Of a DNA stretch of 64,000 bases, positions 53,581 to 63,553 are shown one piece after another; the stretch's first letter is position 1; every line of letters starts with the position of its first letter. This DNA is from Paracoccus alkenifer (GTDB lineage Bacteria > Pseudomonadota > Alphaproteobacteria > Rhodobacterales > Rhodobacteraceae). Both the position numbers and the translations under genes were made by a program. Under the pieces are notes generated by a model, which had not been told where the DNA came from, did not search any database, and saw only the letters and a program-made list of their open reading frames with translations. The stretch spans positions 69,501 to 133,500 of the forward strand of contig NZ_FNXG01000005.1 in the NCBI RefSeq assembly GCF_900108405.1, given 5' to 3'.

Positions 53581-56155
53581 TGACGATCCGCCCCGGCACC
53601 ACGATCAGCTTTTTCACCGCCTGCCCGGCCAGATGGCGCTGCACGGTTTCATCGGCCAGCACCGCGGCCTCGACCGCCTCCTTGTCCATGCCGGCGGGCA
53701 GGGTGATTTCCCCGCGCCGCTTGCCGTTGATCTGGACCGGCAGGATCACGCTGTCGGCGACCAGCGCCGCCGGGTCGGCCTTGGGCCAGTGCGCATCGAC
53801 CAGCAGCCCCTCGCCCCCGGCCCGTGCCCAGACATCCTCGGCCAGATGCGGCACCATCGGCCCCATCAGCTGCGCCATCAGCCGCAGCACCGCGCGCCGA
53901 GGCTCGCCCGAAGCCGGGGATTTCGCCACGGTGTTGGCCAGCTCATAGACCTTGGCCACTGCCTTGTTGAAGGCGAATCCGTCGATGGCCCGCGTCACCT
54001 CGTCGATGGCGCGGTGGGCGGCGCGGGTCAGCTGGGGGTCGTCGCGGTCCTCGGCCCCCGAATCCTCGGCCAGTCGGTGGACGCGGGCGAGGAACTTGGC
54101 CGCCGCCTCGGCCCCCGAGGCGGTCCATTCCACGTCCCGTTCCGGCGGGCTGTCCGACAGCATGAACCAGCGCGCGGTGTCGGCGCCGAAATTGGCGACG
54201 ATATCCGCCGGGTCCACGACGTTTTTCTTGGATTTTGACATTTTCGCTGACGGTGTTACCCGAACGGTGTCACCCGTCTGCTTGTGAATGACTTGCCCTC
54301 CTCGGTGTTCGACCTCTTCAGGGAACACATAACTGAGGAACTTCCTTCCTCTAACCTGCACATTCGGATCGTCGTCAGGAACAGTGGTTGCGACCTGATA
54401 AATCTCATGCGTGACCATGCCCTGCGTGAACAACGCATCGAACGGCTCGCGCGCGGTTTCCGGCAGATGCCCGGTCTTGATCATCGCCCGCGCGAAGAAC
54501 CGCGAATACAGCAGATGCAGGATCGCGTGCTCGATGCCGCCGATATACTGATCGACGTTCATCCAATAGGCCGCATCCTCGGCCACGGTCGGCGTCGTCG
54601 CGTGGGGCGCGGTGAAGCGCGCGTAATACCACGACGAATCGACGAAGGTGTCCATGGTGTCGGTTTCCCGCCGCGCGGGTCCGCCGCATTTGGGGCAGGT
54701 CGCCCGCGCCCATGTCGGGTGCCGGTCCAGAGGATTGCCCGGCCGGTCGAAGCTGACATCCTGCGGCAGCAGCACCGGCAGCTTGTCCTTGGATTCCGGC
54801 ACCACGCCGCAGGTTTCGCAATGCACCACCGGGATCGGACAGCCCCAATAGCGCTGGCGCGAGATGCCCCAGTCGCGCAGGCGGAATTTCGTCACGCCCT
54901 CGCCCCAGCCTGCGGCCTCGGCATGGGCGATGGCGGCGTCGACCGCGGCCTCTCCGGTCTGGTCGGCCGCACCGGCAAAGCCGCGGACATAGGTCACGGC
55001 TTCGGTTTTCGGGGGCACCCACGGCTCGGCCGCGACCAGCGCGTCGGCCTGCGCCGCATCCATCCCCGGCTGGCCAAAGGTCGCGCGGATCGGCAAGCCG
55101 TATTTCACCGCGAAATCATGGTCGCGCTGGTCATGCGCGGGGCTGCCGAACAGCGCACCCGTGCCGTAATCCATCAGCACGAAATTCGCGACCCACACCG
55201 GCAGTTCCCACGAAGGGTCCAACGGATGGCGCACCCGGACCCCGGTATCCAGCCCGCGCTTTTCGGCGGTCTCGATCGCCTCTTCGGTGGTGCCGCCCTT
55301 GTGGAATTCCTCGGCGAAAGCCGCCAGCGCGGGGTTGTCCGCCGCCAAAGCCTTTGCCAGCGGATGATCCGGGGAAATCGCCACGAACGACGCCCCCATC
55401 AGCGTGTCCGGCCGGGTCGTGTAAACCTCGATCTGCGGGAAATCCGGGCGCTCCACCGTGTCAAAGCGGAACTGCAACCCGCGCGAGCGCCCGATCCAGT
55501 TCGCCTGCATCAGCCGGACCTTTTCCGGCCAGCCCTCAAGCCCGTCGATGGCCTCAAGCAGCTCCTCGGCGTAATCCGAGATGCGGAAAAACCACTGCGT
55601 CAGCTCGCGCCGCTCGACCGCGGCGTTCGACCGCCAGCCCTTGCCGTCGATCACCTGCTCGTTGGCCAGAACCGTCATGTCCACCGGATCCCAGTTGACC
55701 ACCGCGGCCTTGCGATAGATCAGCCCGGCGCCCAGCATGTCCAGAAACAGCGCCTGCTGCTGGGCGACGTAATCGTCGTCGCAGGTGGCGAACTCGCGGC
55801 TCCAGTCGATCGACAGCCCCAGAGGCTTCAACTGCCCGCGCATTGTGGCAATATTGCCATAGGTCCAGTCGCGCGGATGGCCGCCCTGTTCCATCGCCGC
55901 GTTTTCCGCCGGCATCCCAAAGGCATCCCAGCCCATCGGATGCAGCACCGAAAACCCCTGCGCCCGCTTATACCGCGCCACCACGTCGCCCATGGTATAG
56001 TTGCGAACATGCCCCATGTGGATGCGCCCCGAGGGATAGGGGAACATTTCCAGCACGTAATACTTGGGCCGCTCGTCGCGGACGGCGCGGAAACTGCCCG
56101 CCTGTTCCCACGCGTCTTGCCAGCGCTTTTCGCTAGAGGCGGGATCATAGGGCAT
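53567..56155 (-). CDS. leuS: Leucyl-tRNA synthetase
   Basis: Class I synthetase of 862 residues. The HIGH-type motif is HMGH at 46-49 ([14 protein letters not shown]) and KMSKS lies at about 635-640 (AKMSKSKKN). An editing CP1 domain and a zinc-like region (CETCGVV, CPKCGG) are present. The stretch coding for about residues 575-638, just before KMSKS, has unusual codons and lower G+C than its surroundings (94 of 180 bases G or C for 54241-54420 by hand count). The frame is intact. Confidence 0.96.
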   Translation of the reverse strand: MPYDPASSEKRWQDAWEQAGSFRAVRDERPKYYVLEMFPYPSGRIHMGHVRNYTMGDVVARYKRAQGFSVLHPMGWDAFGMPAENAAMEQGGHPRDWTYGNIATMRGQLKPLGLSIDWSREFATCDDDYVAQQQALFLDMLGAGLIYRKAAVVNWDPVDMTVLANEQVIDGKGWRSNAAVERRELTQWFFRISDYAEELLEAIDGLEGWPEKVRLMQANWIGRSRGLQFRFDTVERPDFPQIEVYTTRPDTLMGASFVAISPDHPLAKALAADNPALAAFAEEFHKGGTTEEAIETAEKRGLDTGVRVRHPLDPSWELPVWVANFVLMDYGTGALFGSPAHDQRDHDFAVKYGLPIRATFGQPGMDAAQADALVAAEPWVPPKTEAVTYVRGFAGAADQTGEAAVDAAIAHAEAAGWGEGVTKFRLRDWGISRQRYWGCPIPVVHCETCGVVPESKDKLPVLLPQDVSFDRPGNPLDRHPTWARATCPKCGGPARRETDTMDTFVDSSWYYARFTAPHATTPTVAEDAAYWMNVDQYIGGIEHAILHLLYSRFFARAMIKTGHLPETAREPFDALFTQGMVTHEIYQVATTVPDDDPNVQVRGRKFLSYVFPEEVEHRGGQVIHKQTGDTVRVTPSAKMSKSKKNVVDPADIVANFGADTARWFMLSDSPPERDVEWTASGAEAAAKFLARVHRLAEDSGAEDRDDPQLTRAAHRAIDEVTRAIDGFAFNKAVAKVYELANTVAKSPASGEPRRAVLRLMAQLMGPMVPHLAEDVWARAGGEGLLVDAHWPKADPAALVADSVILPVQINGKRRGEITLPAGMDKEAVEAAVLADETVQRHLAGQAVKKLIVVPGRIVNVVV

Positions 56156-56245
56156 GGGACGAACTCCGGGCAGGGAAAATGCCCTGCGGGTTTAGCCGCC
56201 TGCCCCCGGCGCGTCCAGCGCCAGCTTGGTCCCCGTGCGCCGGCC

Positions 56246-56713
56246 CTACAGCCGCCCGTCGCGCACCCGCAGCTGCCGCGCGCGGGTCAGGATCGCGTCC
56301 TCGACCGCGCGAACCGTGTCGGGCGCCACCGCCGCGCCCCCCGGCCCCTGCATCGACAGCTTGAGCGAGCGCGCATCCAGCGCCGGGTCGGTTATCTGCA
56401 CCGTGGCCCGATACGCCCGCCCCCCACCCGGAGGCGTCCCATACCCCGTCACGATCACCCCGGTGAACGGGTCCACCGACTGCACCGGCAGGAAATTCAG
56501 CACTTCAAGGCTGGCATTCCACAGATAGCGGTTCACCGCCACGGCGTCGTTGGCGTTGCGGCGGCTGCCGAAAATATCCCAGATGGTGCCGCTTTCGTTG
56601 CGCATGTCGGGATCGACGCGCTTGGTCGTCGGCCGCTTGTCGCCGCCACAGGCGGCCAGCGCGGCGCAAAGCCCGAAAGCGGTCGCCAGCGTCGCGGCAC
56701 GTGCGATGTTCAT
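56246..56713 (-). CDS. DUF3576 family lipoprotein
   Basis: Predicted lipoprotein of 155 residues with lipobox ALAAC near residue 21. RNESGTIWDIFGSRRNAND and VNRYLWNASLEVLNFLPVQSVDPF are family blocks, and it ends in a beta-rich domain. Function unknown; the family often sits before leuS in alphaproteobacteria. ATG at 56713 was chosen because it gives the lipoprotein signal. It ends 90 bp before leuS starts. Confidence 0.85.
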   Translation of the reverse strand: MNIARAATLATAFGLCAALAACGGDKRPTTKRVDPDMRNESGTIWDIFGSRRNANDAVAVNRYLWNASLEVLNFLPVQSVDPFTGVIVTGYGTPPGGGRAYRATVQITDPALDARSLKLSMQGPGGAAVAPDTVRAVEDAILTRARQLRVRDGRL

Positions 56714-57013
56714 GCGGTCCCCCATCCTTGACCCTGCCCGCCGTTCAGGTCGTGGCGCCCCTGCTTTAGCGCGGATCCCCCCACCCCCACAAGCGGCCAG
56801 TCGCAGCCGGTTTTCGGCCAAAGCGGGGGCCGCACCGCTGCCGCCGGATTGGTTCCATCAAAAAACTGTGGCCTCGCTGCATCACACATATGCCGAAAAG
56901 CTGCGGTTCGGGGCGCAAGCGTTGCATCATGGCGGGGGAAGGGCGAATTAATGCCCCATACCCAAGGCGGTAAAGCCGGTTTGGGCATCAGAGAGACAAG
57001 AGGGAACTTGATC
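56714..57013. promoter_or_regulatory. Divergent promoter region of DUF3576 gene and porin gene
   Basis: A 300-bp gap without a gene. The right half is less G+C-rich and must carry the porin promoter and leader; a GAGGG ribosome-binding site lies before the porin ATG. I could not identify a convincing -35/-10 pair or operator. Confidence 0.4.
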
Positions 57014-57949
57014 ATGAAAAAGGCTCTTCTCGCCACGACCGCCCTGGTGCTGTCCGCTGGCGTCGCCGCTGCCGACGTGACCATCTCGGGCTATGGCCGG
57101 ACCGGTATCATCTACTATGAAGACCCGATCGCGGACAAAGAAACGCAGGTTGTTTCGCGCCTGCGCATGAATATCGACGCCTCGACCGAAACCGACGCCG
57201 GCGTTGAATTCGGTGCGCGCTTCCGCCTTCAGTGGGATCAGGGCGAGGAAGACACCCATGCGAACCCCGGCAAGCTGTGGATTAGCGCCCAGGGCCTGAC
57301 CGTCGAAATCGGTAACGTTGATACCGCGATGGACTCGTCCAGCCTGATCTACGCCACCGAACTGGGTGCCTTTGACCGTTCGGTCGGCTTCAGCGCGATG
57401 GTTGGCGATTACTACGCCTATGCTGCAAAAAGCTATGGCGGCGAACCGGATCGTGTCGGTGTGGCTGTTGCTTATAGCTTCGGCGATCTGAACCTGCGCG
57501 CGTCCGTGGTCAACTATGACCAGACCATCGACGGAACTGACAAGGAAATTGGCCTTCTGGCCGAATACACTTGGGAAGACCGCTTGGAGCTGTCGGCTGC
57601 CTACACCAAGAATGCCGAAGGCTATGACGGCGAGGACCTGTTCTTCGTGGGCGCGCGTTATGCGGTCATGGACAACGCCCGTGTCGGCCTGAACTACGTT
57701 GACGCTGATGATCAGTCCTACGGGAAAACCGTTGCGCTGTATGGCGACTACACCCTCGCCGACGGCCTGACCAACATCGAAGCCTACGTCGCCAACAACG
57801 ACCCGAGCACCGGCGTCACCAATGTCACCGACACCGCGTTCGGTATCGGCGTGAACTACGATCTGGGCGGTGCGCGTCTGGGCGCCTCGGTCCAGCGCGA
57901 CTACGACAAGCTGGTCACCGCCGACATGGGTGTCCGCTTCAACTTCTGA
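57014..57949 (+). CDS. Outer membrane porin
   Basis: Trimeric-porin-type protein of 311 residues. A signal peptide (KKALLATTALVLSAGVAAA) is followed by DVTISGYGRTGIIYYED and alternating beta strands, ending in GVRFNF with the C-terminal Phe needed for outer-membrane assembly. It is a typical Rhodobacteraceae general porin. Its codons are less biased to G+C than its neighbours, as often in highly expressed genes. A strong terminator follows. Confidence 0.93.
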   Translation: MKKALLATTALVLSAGVAAADVTISGYGRTGIIYYEDPIADKETQVVSRLRMNIDASTETDAGVEFGARFRLQWDQGEEDTHANPGKLWISAQGLTVEIGNVDTAMDSSSLIYATELGAFDRSVGFSAMVGDYYAYAAKSYGGEPDRVGVAVAYSFGDLNLRASVVNYDQTIDGTDKEIGLLAEYTWEDRLELSAAYTKNAEGYDGEDLFFVGARYAVMDNARVGLNYVDADDQSYGKTVALYGDYTLADGLTNIEAYVANNDPSTGVTNVTDTAFGIGVNYDLGGARLGASVQRDYDKLVTADMGVRFNF

Positions 57950-57973
57950 TCCGCGGATCGGTTGCAAGACCTG

Positions 57974-58006
57974 AAAGAGCGGGCCATGCGCCCGCTCTTT
58001 TTCTTT
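57974..58006 (+). terminator. Rho-independent terminator of the porin gene
   Basis: AAAGAGCGGGC (57974-57984) pairs with GCCCGCTCTTT (57990-58000) around a five-base loop, followed by TTCTTTT. It begins 25 bp after the porin stop and ends before the next gene. Confidence 0.92.
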
Positions 58007-58031
58007 TCCGCCTCGCCGAACGGGGGACGCC

Positions 58032-58685
58032 ATGGGACTAAGTGAAATCCGCCAGCAGATCGCCGCCGCCTGCGCCCTTGCCGGCCGCGACCCGGCACAG
58101 GTGACGCTGATCGCCGTCAGCAAACAGCAGCCCGACGACCGCGTGACCGCCGCGCTGGACGCGGGCCAGCGCGTGTTCGGCGAAAACTATGTGCAAGAGG
58201 CGCAGCGCAAATGGCCCCCCCTGCGCGACCGCTTTGCCGGGGTGGAACTGCATCTGGTCGGTCCGCTGCAATCCAACAAGGCCCGCGCCGCGGTGGAACT
58301 GTTCGACGCGATCCACAGTATCGACCGCCCCTCGCTCGCGCAGCGGCTGGCCCGGATGGTGCAGGACACCGGCCGCGCGCCCCGCATGTTCGTGCAGGTC
58401 AATACCGGCGATGAGCCGCAGAAAGCCGGCATTTCCCCCGCCCAGGCCGATGGTTTCATCGCCGAGTGCCTTGCGCTGGACCTGCCGGTGATCGGCTGCA
58501 TGTGTATCCCCCCCGACAACGCCGACCCGACCCAGCATTTCCGCCTGCTGCGCGATATCGCCGCCCGCAACGGCCTGCCCGCCCTGTCCATGGGCATGAG
58601 CGCCGATTTCCAGACCGCCATCGCCCAGGGCGCCACCCACATCCGCGTCGGCAGCGCCATCTTTGGCGCGCGAACCACGGGATAA
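58032..58685 (+). CDS. yggS: YggS/PROSC family PLP-binding protein
   Basis: PLP homeostasis protein of 217 residues with a single TIM-barrel domain. The PLP lysine is in TLIAVSKQQPDD near residue 37; FGENYVQEA and HLVGPLQSNKAR follow, and SMGMSADFQTAIAQGATHIRVGSAIFG ends the protein. The last 14 codons including the stop fall within a 171-bp unit that is duplicated downstream. Confidence 0.94.
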   Translation: MGLSEIRQQIAAACALAGRDPAQVTLIAVSKQQPDDRVTAALDAGQRVFGENYVQEAQRKWPPLRDRFAGVELHLVGPLQSNKARAAVELFDAIHSIDRPSLAQRLARMVQDTGRAPRMFVQVNTGDEPQKAGISPAQADGFIAECLALDLPVIGCMCIPPDNADPTQHFRLLRDIAARNGLPALSMGMSADFQTAIAQGATHIRVGSAIFGARTTG

Positions 58686-58985
58686 CCCCGCAGCAGCCGA
58701 CAGGCCCGCGCCGGCAACCACCGCACAGGCCGCATTCCTGCACAACCCGCCCGCGTTATCGAAAAGCCGCGCCCGGCGCCGCTTGGCATTTTGCAGGGTC
58801 GCCCGACCCCGCACCGCGTCGGCAGCGCGATCTTTGGCGCGCGAGCCACGGGATAACCCCGCAGCAGCCGACAGGCCCGCACCGGCAACCACCGCACAGG
58901 CCGCATTCCTGCGCAACCCGCCCGCGTTATCGAAAAGCCGCGCCCGGCGCCGTTTGGCACTTTGCAGGGTCGCCCGACCCCTCAC
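58644..58985. repeat. 171-bp direct tandem duplication including the 3' end of yggS
   Basis: Two adjacent units, 58644-58814 and 58815-58985, differ at only 7 of 171 positions by direct comparison. Unit 1 begins in yggS and contains its last codons (RVGSAIFGARTTG-stop). Unit 2 carries the same codons in the same frame (RVGSAIFGARATG-stop) downstream of the real stop. This accounts for most of the 396-bp gap to the next gene. The remaining 96 bp hold nothing I recognise. Confidence 0.92.
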
Positions 58986-59081
58986 CGCGCCGAATCACCC
59001 GGCGCGGGACCGGCGGCCCCCACGCAATGCCGCCACTAACAGACCTCGACGCCGTGCGGGTGTCGGCCAGCCAGCCCCGGC

Positions 59082-60686
59082 TCAGCCCGCCGCCGCGGTC
59101 TTTTCGGCCGGCGCCGGGTCGGGCGCAGAGCCTGGCGCTTCGGCCCCGGTCCGCAAGATGCCCGGCTCGGCGCCCGCGGCAATCGGCATCCCCCCCGCCA
59201 CCGCGGTGGCAAAGCTGACCATGCGGCGGCCACCGGACAACGGCTTGACCCGCCACGACAGCAGCCCCTGATCCGGACCCGCGACCGCCCCCTGCAAGGG
59301 CGCATCGCCCCGGTCGGTCGCCAGCGCGCGCCGCAGATTCTGGAAACCGGGGCTGTCCGCGGCCGTCCGCCGCCACAGCTCGACATAGCCGCGCAGGCTT
59401 TGCGCGGTTTCGGTCCCCCAGATCTGCTCAAAGGCGCGATTGGCGCCCACCACCCGCCCGTCGCGGTCGAAGATCGCCACCGCCGCGTCGATTCCGTCCA
59501 GAATCTCGGCCCCCAGCGACAGTTCGGCCCGGAACCGCCGGGTCATCGCGATCTCGCTGGAAATATCCTCGAACAGAAAGGCGATGGCGCCGTCGGGGTG
59601 CGGGCGGCCGGTGACGCGATAGGTCTGGCCGCCGGGCAGGTTCCATGTCTCGACATGCCGCCCCGACGCCGCCCCGGCCTCAAGCGAGGCCATGGCGTTG
59701 CGCCAGCCGTTATAGTCGCGCGGTTCCGGCGCCATCCGCAATTCCCGCAGCCCGTCCAGCAGGGCAAACAGCGTCGGCCGCGCCGCCAGAAACCCGATGT
59801 CCAGCCGCGTCAGGTCGATCAACGCAGGGTTGAACAGTTGCAAGCGCCGGTCGCGGTCAAAGATCGCCAGCCCGATCGGCAGGTCGGCGAAAGTCTTGGT
59901 CAGCGTCTGGACGAATTCGCGCAGACTGCGTTCGGCCCGCACCGCGTCGTCGGCGGGCACCGCAAACACCGCGCGCTGCTGACCCGCCGGTTGCAGGTGG
60001 CAGTCGAACCAGCGCACCCGGTCTCCGATCCGCAGCTCGGCCCGAGGGCTGCCCTGTGCGTCGGTGGGCAGCTCGATCAGCCGGGGCAGGGGCCAGCTGG
60101 TTTCATCGGGATGGCGAGCCTCGGCCTGTTGCAGATATGCCGCGTTGGCCCATGTCACATGGCCGTCCCGATCCTCGCGCCAGATCAGCACCGGCGCCTG
60201 ATCGACTGATTCGCGCAGCACCGACAGCTCTTGTTCCATCGCGGCAAGAGCGTGCGCGTTTACCATGATTCCGGCCTGTTCCAGATCGCGGTCGACCAGC
60301 TGCACCCGCAGGATTCCGTGTCCCGCATCCTCGATGTCCAGCCGCAGGCCGGACAGGCCGTCGCCGGCGCGCAGGGTGGCCGCGCCCTGGGCGGCGGCGA
60401 GGTCCAGCAGCAGATGCGGCTGGTCAAAGCGCTGCGCGAGCCAGCCCCACAGCTTGGCCCAGTCGTCCTGCCCCGGCAGCGCATCCAGCAGCGAACGCGC
60501 CGGGGCGGTGGCGTCGATCAGCCGCCGGTCGTGAAACAGCAGCGCGATCTGTTCCGAGGGCGGCAGCAGCGACGCGGCCGGGCCGGGCGACGCCCGACGC
60601 CCAAAGCGATGCGCCAGCCCCAGCCCCAGCAGGACCGAGACCACCCCCGTCAAAATCGCCGCTGCTACCGTGTAACCGTCCGTCAT
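59082..60686 (-). CDS. Membrane-anchored PAS-domain protein without kinase core
   Basis: Sensor-like protein of 534 residues. One N-terminal membrane helix (VAAAILTGVVSVLLGLGLA) is followed by several PAS-like modules: near residue 163 (VLIWREDRDGHVTWANAAYLQQ), near 270 (LPIGLAIFDRDRRLQLFNPALI) and near 395 (AVAIFDRDGRVVGANRAFEQIW). The C-terminus is Ala/Pro-rich. No histidine kinase, GGDEF or output domain was found. It starts 81 bp after regB on the same strand, so the two may be co-transcribed. Confidence 0.8.
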   Translation of the reverse strand: MTDGYTVAAAILTGVVSVLLGLGLAHRFGRRASPGPAASLLPPSEQIALLFHDRRLIDATAPARSLLDALPGQDDWAKLWGWLAQRFDQPHLLLDLAAAQGAATLRAGDGLSGLRLDIEDAGHGILRVQLVDRDLEQAGIMVNAHALAAMEQELSVLRESVDQAPVLIWREDRDGHVTWANAAYLQQAEARHPDETSWPLPRLIELPTDAQGSPRAELRIGDRVRWFDCHLQPAGQQRAVFAVPADDAVRAERSLREFVQTLTKTFADLPIGLAIFDRDRRLQLFNPALIDLTRLDIGFLAARPTLFALLDGLRELRMAPEPRDYNGWRNAMASLEAGAASGRHVETWNLPGGQTYRVTGRPHPDGAIAFLFEDISSEIAMTRRFRAELSLGAEILDGIDAAVAIFDRDGRVVGANRAFEQIWGTETAQSLRGYVELWRRTAADSPGFQNLRRALATDRGDAPLQGAVAGPDQGLLSWRVKPLSGGRRMVSFATAVAGGMPIAAGAEPGILRTGAEAPGSAPDPAPAEKTAAAG

Positions 60687-60767
60687 CCCCGGCCTTTTCG
60701 CGTTGCATCCCGAAAAGGTGATACTTCTTGCGCCTTAAAGAATGATTAATCGGCGTCCGTCTCCAGT

Positions 60768-62135
60768 TCAACCAGAGATTGTCGGGTTCGGCCCCAGCGC
60801 CACGCGGTCATCGGCCAGCAGCGCCGCTTCGGGCCAGGTTACCAGCGCGGTGGCCCCGTCGTGGTTGAAAAACGTCACCGCGCCGCCGCTGCGTTCCAGC
60901 AGCGTGCGGGCGATGAACAGGCCCAGACCCATGCCCTCATACGCATCGCCCTGGGTGCCGGGCTTGCGGGTGGTCAGGTAAGGTTCGCCCAGCCGGGCCA
61001 GCAGATGCGGCGGATAGCCTGGGCCGTCGTCGTGGATGGCGATGCGGATGCGGCCGTCGCCGTGGCTGGCCTGCACCTCGACGGTGTCGGCGGCGAAATC
61101 GACGGCGTTCTGCACCAGATTGCGCAGCGCGTGCATCACGCCGGCCTCGCGCCGGACGATCAGCGCGCCGGTGTCGCCCAGATTCATGCGGATATGCGCG
61201 CCGCGCTGCTGGTGGGGGGCGGCGGCCTCGGCCAGCAGGTCCGACAGCGGCGCCGAATGCAGCAGCAGGTCGTCCTTGCCCGCCTTGCCCATGCTGCGCA
61301 TGATGTCGCGGCAGCGGTCGGCGGAACGGCGCAGCTCGGCCAGGTCGTCGGCGACGTCGGGGCGGTCGCCCAGATCCTCGGCCAGTTCGGCGGCGATCAG
61401 CTTGATGGTGGCCAGCGGCGTGCCCATTTCATGCGCGGCGGCCGCGACGACCCCGCCCAGATGTTGCAGGCGCTGTTCGCGTTCCAGCCCCATCTGGGTT
61501 GCGGCCAGCGCGGCCGAGGTAGCCATCAGATCGGCCGAAACCCGATAGACGAAGGCCGCGAAAAAGGCTCCGCCGATGAACAGCTCAAGCACGCGGCCGA
61601 TATACAGGGCAAATTCCGGACGCAGAGGCGTCTGCGGCAGAAAGCTCAGCGGCACCGCGACGGTGGTCATCATCACCAGCATCGCCGCGGTCGAACCCGC
61701 CAGCATCAGGATGTGGCGCAGCGGCAACACGCTGGCACCAATCGTCAGCGGCGCCAGCACGAACAGCGCGAACGGGTTCATGATGCCGCCGGTCAGGGTC
61801 AGTACCGTGCCGGTCTGCACCGTGTCAAAGGCCAGCTGCGCCAGCGCCCGCCCGGTATCCGCGCGCCGATACCGATATGCCAGCCGCAGGTTCAGCGCCA
61901 CCGCGACGCCCATCACCCCCAGCACCGCAGCCAGCGGGAACCGCGCACCCAGCGCCCACGCCCCGGCCACGACCGACGCCTGCCCGGCCAGCGCGATCCA
62001 GCGCGAGGCGACCAGCGTGCGCGGCCGGATCGGCCCGCGCCACGCCATCCGGGGCAGCGCCACCGGCCGCGAGGCCCGCTGCGCCGGGTCGGCAGTCAAG
62101 GTTTCGTCGGACCCCGGGGGGGATGGTGGCATCAT
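60768..62135 (-). CDS. regB: Redox-sensing histidine kinase RegB (PrrB)
   Basis: Global redox sensor kinase of 455 residues. Six hydrophobic helices precede the kinase; the quinone-site motif GGIMNPF is at 116-122. The H-box has His235 (AAAAHEMGTPLATIK), and the redox-active Cys known from RegB matches Cys275 (SADRCRDI). The ATP-binding GMGLGLFIARTLL block follows. It is divergent from senC-regA across 72 bp, as in Rhodobacter. Confidence 0.95.
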   Translation of the reverse strand: MMPPSPPGSDETLTADPAQRASRPVALPRMAWRGPIRPRTLVASRWIALAGQASVVAGAWALGARFPLAAVLGVMGVAVALNLRLAYRYRRADTGRALAQLAFDTVQTGTVLTLTGGIMNPFALFVLAPLTIGASVLPLRHILMLAGSTAAMLVMMTTVAVPLSFLPQTPLRPEFALYIGRVLELFIGGAFFAAFVYRVSADLMATSAALAATQMGLEREQRLQHLGGVVAAAAHEMGTPLATIKLIAAELAEDLGDRPDVADDLAELRRSADRCRDIMRSMGKAGKDDLLLHSAPLSDLLAEAAAPHQQRGAHIRMNLGDTGALIVRREAGVMHALRNLVQNAVDFAADTVEVQASHGDGRIRIAIHDDGPGYPPHLLARLGEPYLTTRKPGTQGDAYEGMGLGLFIARTLLERSGGAVTFFNHDGATALVTWPEAALLADDRVALGPNPTISG

Positions 62136-62207
62136 TACGGCCTCGCCTAATCTGTGGAAAATTGATAACCGGCCTCACCGGGTTACGGCAATGCTGAGGA
62201 ACGAGAA

Positions 62208-62834
62208 ATGACCGAACGCAGAATGATGCTGCTTGGGGTGCTGGCCACATTGCTGGTGCTGCTGACGGGATGGCTGTGGTTGCGGCCGGCGGGCGGGGAT
62301 CAATTCGCCGAATGCCGCAGGTCCACCGTTGCGGGAGGAACCGAATCTCTGGGCGGCAGTTTCACCCTGACCGATGAAAACGGGCAGCGGGTGACGGACC
62401 AGCAGGTCTTCGACCGGCCCTCGATCCTCTATATGGGCTATACCTATTGCCCCGATGTCTGCCCGCTGGATTCCGCCCGCAATGCCGCGGCGGTCGATCT
62501 GCTGGAAGAACGGGGAATGTCGGTCAAGCCGGTGTTCGTCTCGGTCGATCCGGCGCGTGATACTCCGGAACAATTGCAGTTCTTTACCGATGCCATCCAC
62601 CCTGAAATGCTGGGGCTGACCGGCAGCCTGGAAGAGGTGACCGCCGTCAGCAAGGCATGGCGCGGCTATTTCCGGATCAACGATTCCGAGGACAAGGAAA
62701 ACTATCTGGTCGATCATACAACCAACAGTTTCCTGGTGTTGCCGGGGCACGGCACGGTCGAATTCTTTACCCGCGATGCCAGCCCCGAACAGATGGCCGA
62801 TCAGATTGCCTGTTTCATCGAGGCCGCCCGCTGA
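62208..62834 (+). CDS. senC: SCO1/SenC (PrrC) copper chaperone
   Basis: Membrane-anchored thioredoxin-like copper protein involved in cytochrome oxidase assembly and Reg signalling. One N-terminal helix (LLGVLATLLVLLTGWLWL) anchors it. Copper ligands are Cys81 and Cys85 (CPDVC) and the His in LVDHTTNSFLV. The 208-residue length fits. It precedes regA by 60 bp. Confidence 0.95.
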   Translation: MTERRMMLLGVLATLLVLLTGWLWLRPAGGDQFAECRRSTVAGGTESLGGSFTLTDENGQRVTDQQVFDRPSILYMGYTYCPDVCPLDSARNAAAVDLLEERGMSVKPVFVSVDPARDTPEQLQFFTDAIHPEMLGLTGSLEEVTAVSKAWRGYFRINDSEDKENYLVDHTTNSFLVLPGHGTVEFFTRDASPEQMADQIACFIEAAR

Positions 62835-62894
62835 GGGGCAAATTGACGCAGGCGCGTTTTGCGCGATAATGGAAAGACCACAAGCGAGAATGGC

Positions 62895-63479
62895 ATGACC
62901 GCAGACAATTCCACGCTTTCGGGGGCCGCAGGCAATGAACCCCTGCCCATCGGTGACGATCCCACCCTGCTGCTTGTCGACGACGACGAAGTTTTCGTGA
63001 ACCGGCTGGCACGCGCGATGGAACGTCGCGGCTTTGCCACCCGCATTGCCACCAGCGTTGCCGCCGCCCGCGAAAGCGTGGCACAGGGCGCCCCCGCCTA
63101 TGCGGTGGTCGACCTGCGGCTTGAGGATGGCAGCGGCCTGGATGTCGTCGACGCATTGCGCGCGCGCCGCGAGGATTGCCGCATTGTCGTGCTGACCGGA
63201 TATGGCGCAATTGCCACCGCGGTTGCGGCAGTCAAGGCGGGGGCGGCCGATTACCTGCCCAAGCCCGCCGATGCCGACGAGGTGACGAATGCGCTGCTGG
63301 CGCAGGTATCGCGTTTCCCTCCGCCACCGGAAAACCCGATGTCGGCGGATCGGGTGCGCTGGGAACATATCCAGCGGGTGTATGAGCAATGCGACCGCAA
63401 TGTCAGCGAAACAGCGCGGCGTCTGCATATGCATCGCCGGACATTGCAGCGGATATTGGCCAAACGCGGCCCGCGTTGA
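62895..63479 (+). CDS. regA: Response regulator RegA (PrrA/ActR)
   Basis: DNA-binding partner of RegB. The receiver domain has LLLVDDDEVF and phosphoacceptor Asp73 (VVDLRLEDGSG) with Lys in LPKPADA. After a proline linker (PPPPENP) the Fis-type helix-turn-helix NVSETARRLHMHRRTLQRIL ends the protein. ATG at 62895 gives 194 residues, slightly longer than Rhodobacter RegA. Confidence 0.96.
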   Translation: MTADNSTLSGAAGNEPLPIGDDPTLLLVDDDEVFVNRLARAMERRGFATRIATSVAAARESVAQGAPAYAVVDLRLEDGSGLDVVDALRARREDCRIVVLTGYGAIATAVAAVKAGAADYLPKPADADEVTNALLAQVSRFPPPPENPMSADRVRWEHIQRVYEQCDRNVSETARRLHMHRRTLQRILAKRGPR

Positions 63480-63553
63480 AATCAACTCTTGCGGGACGGA
63501 TCGGAATTTGTCATTCGCTGGTTATTGATAATTTCCCGCGAAAGGAATGATCC

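Noticed and set aside
56699..56704. CACGTG-like hexamer near the DUF3576 gene start as parS
   Set aside because: It is part of GGCACGTGCGAT and lacks the TTC/GAA arms.
58690..59020. Short + strand frames within the tandem duplication as new genes
   Set aside because: They exist only because the repeated DNA is G+C-rich; they lack ribosome-binding sites and start inside the yggS end.
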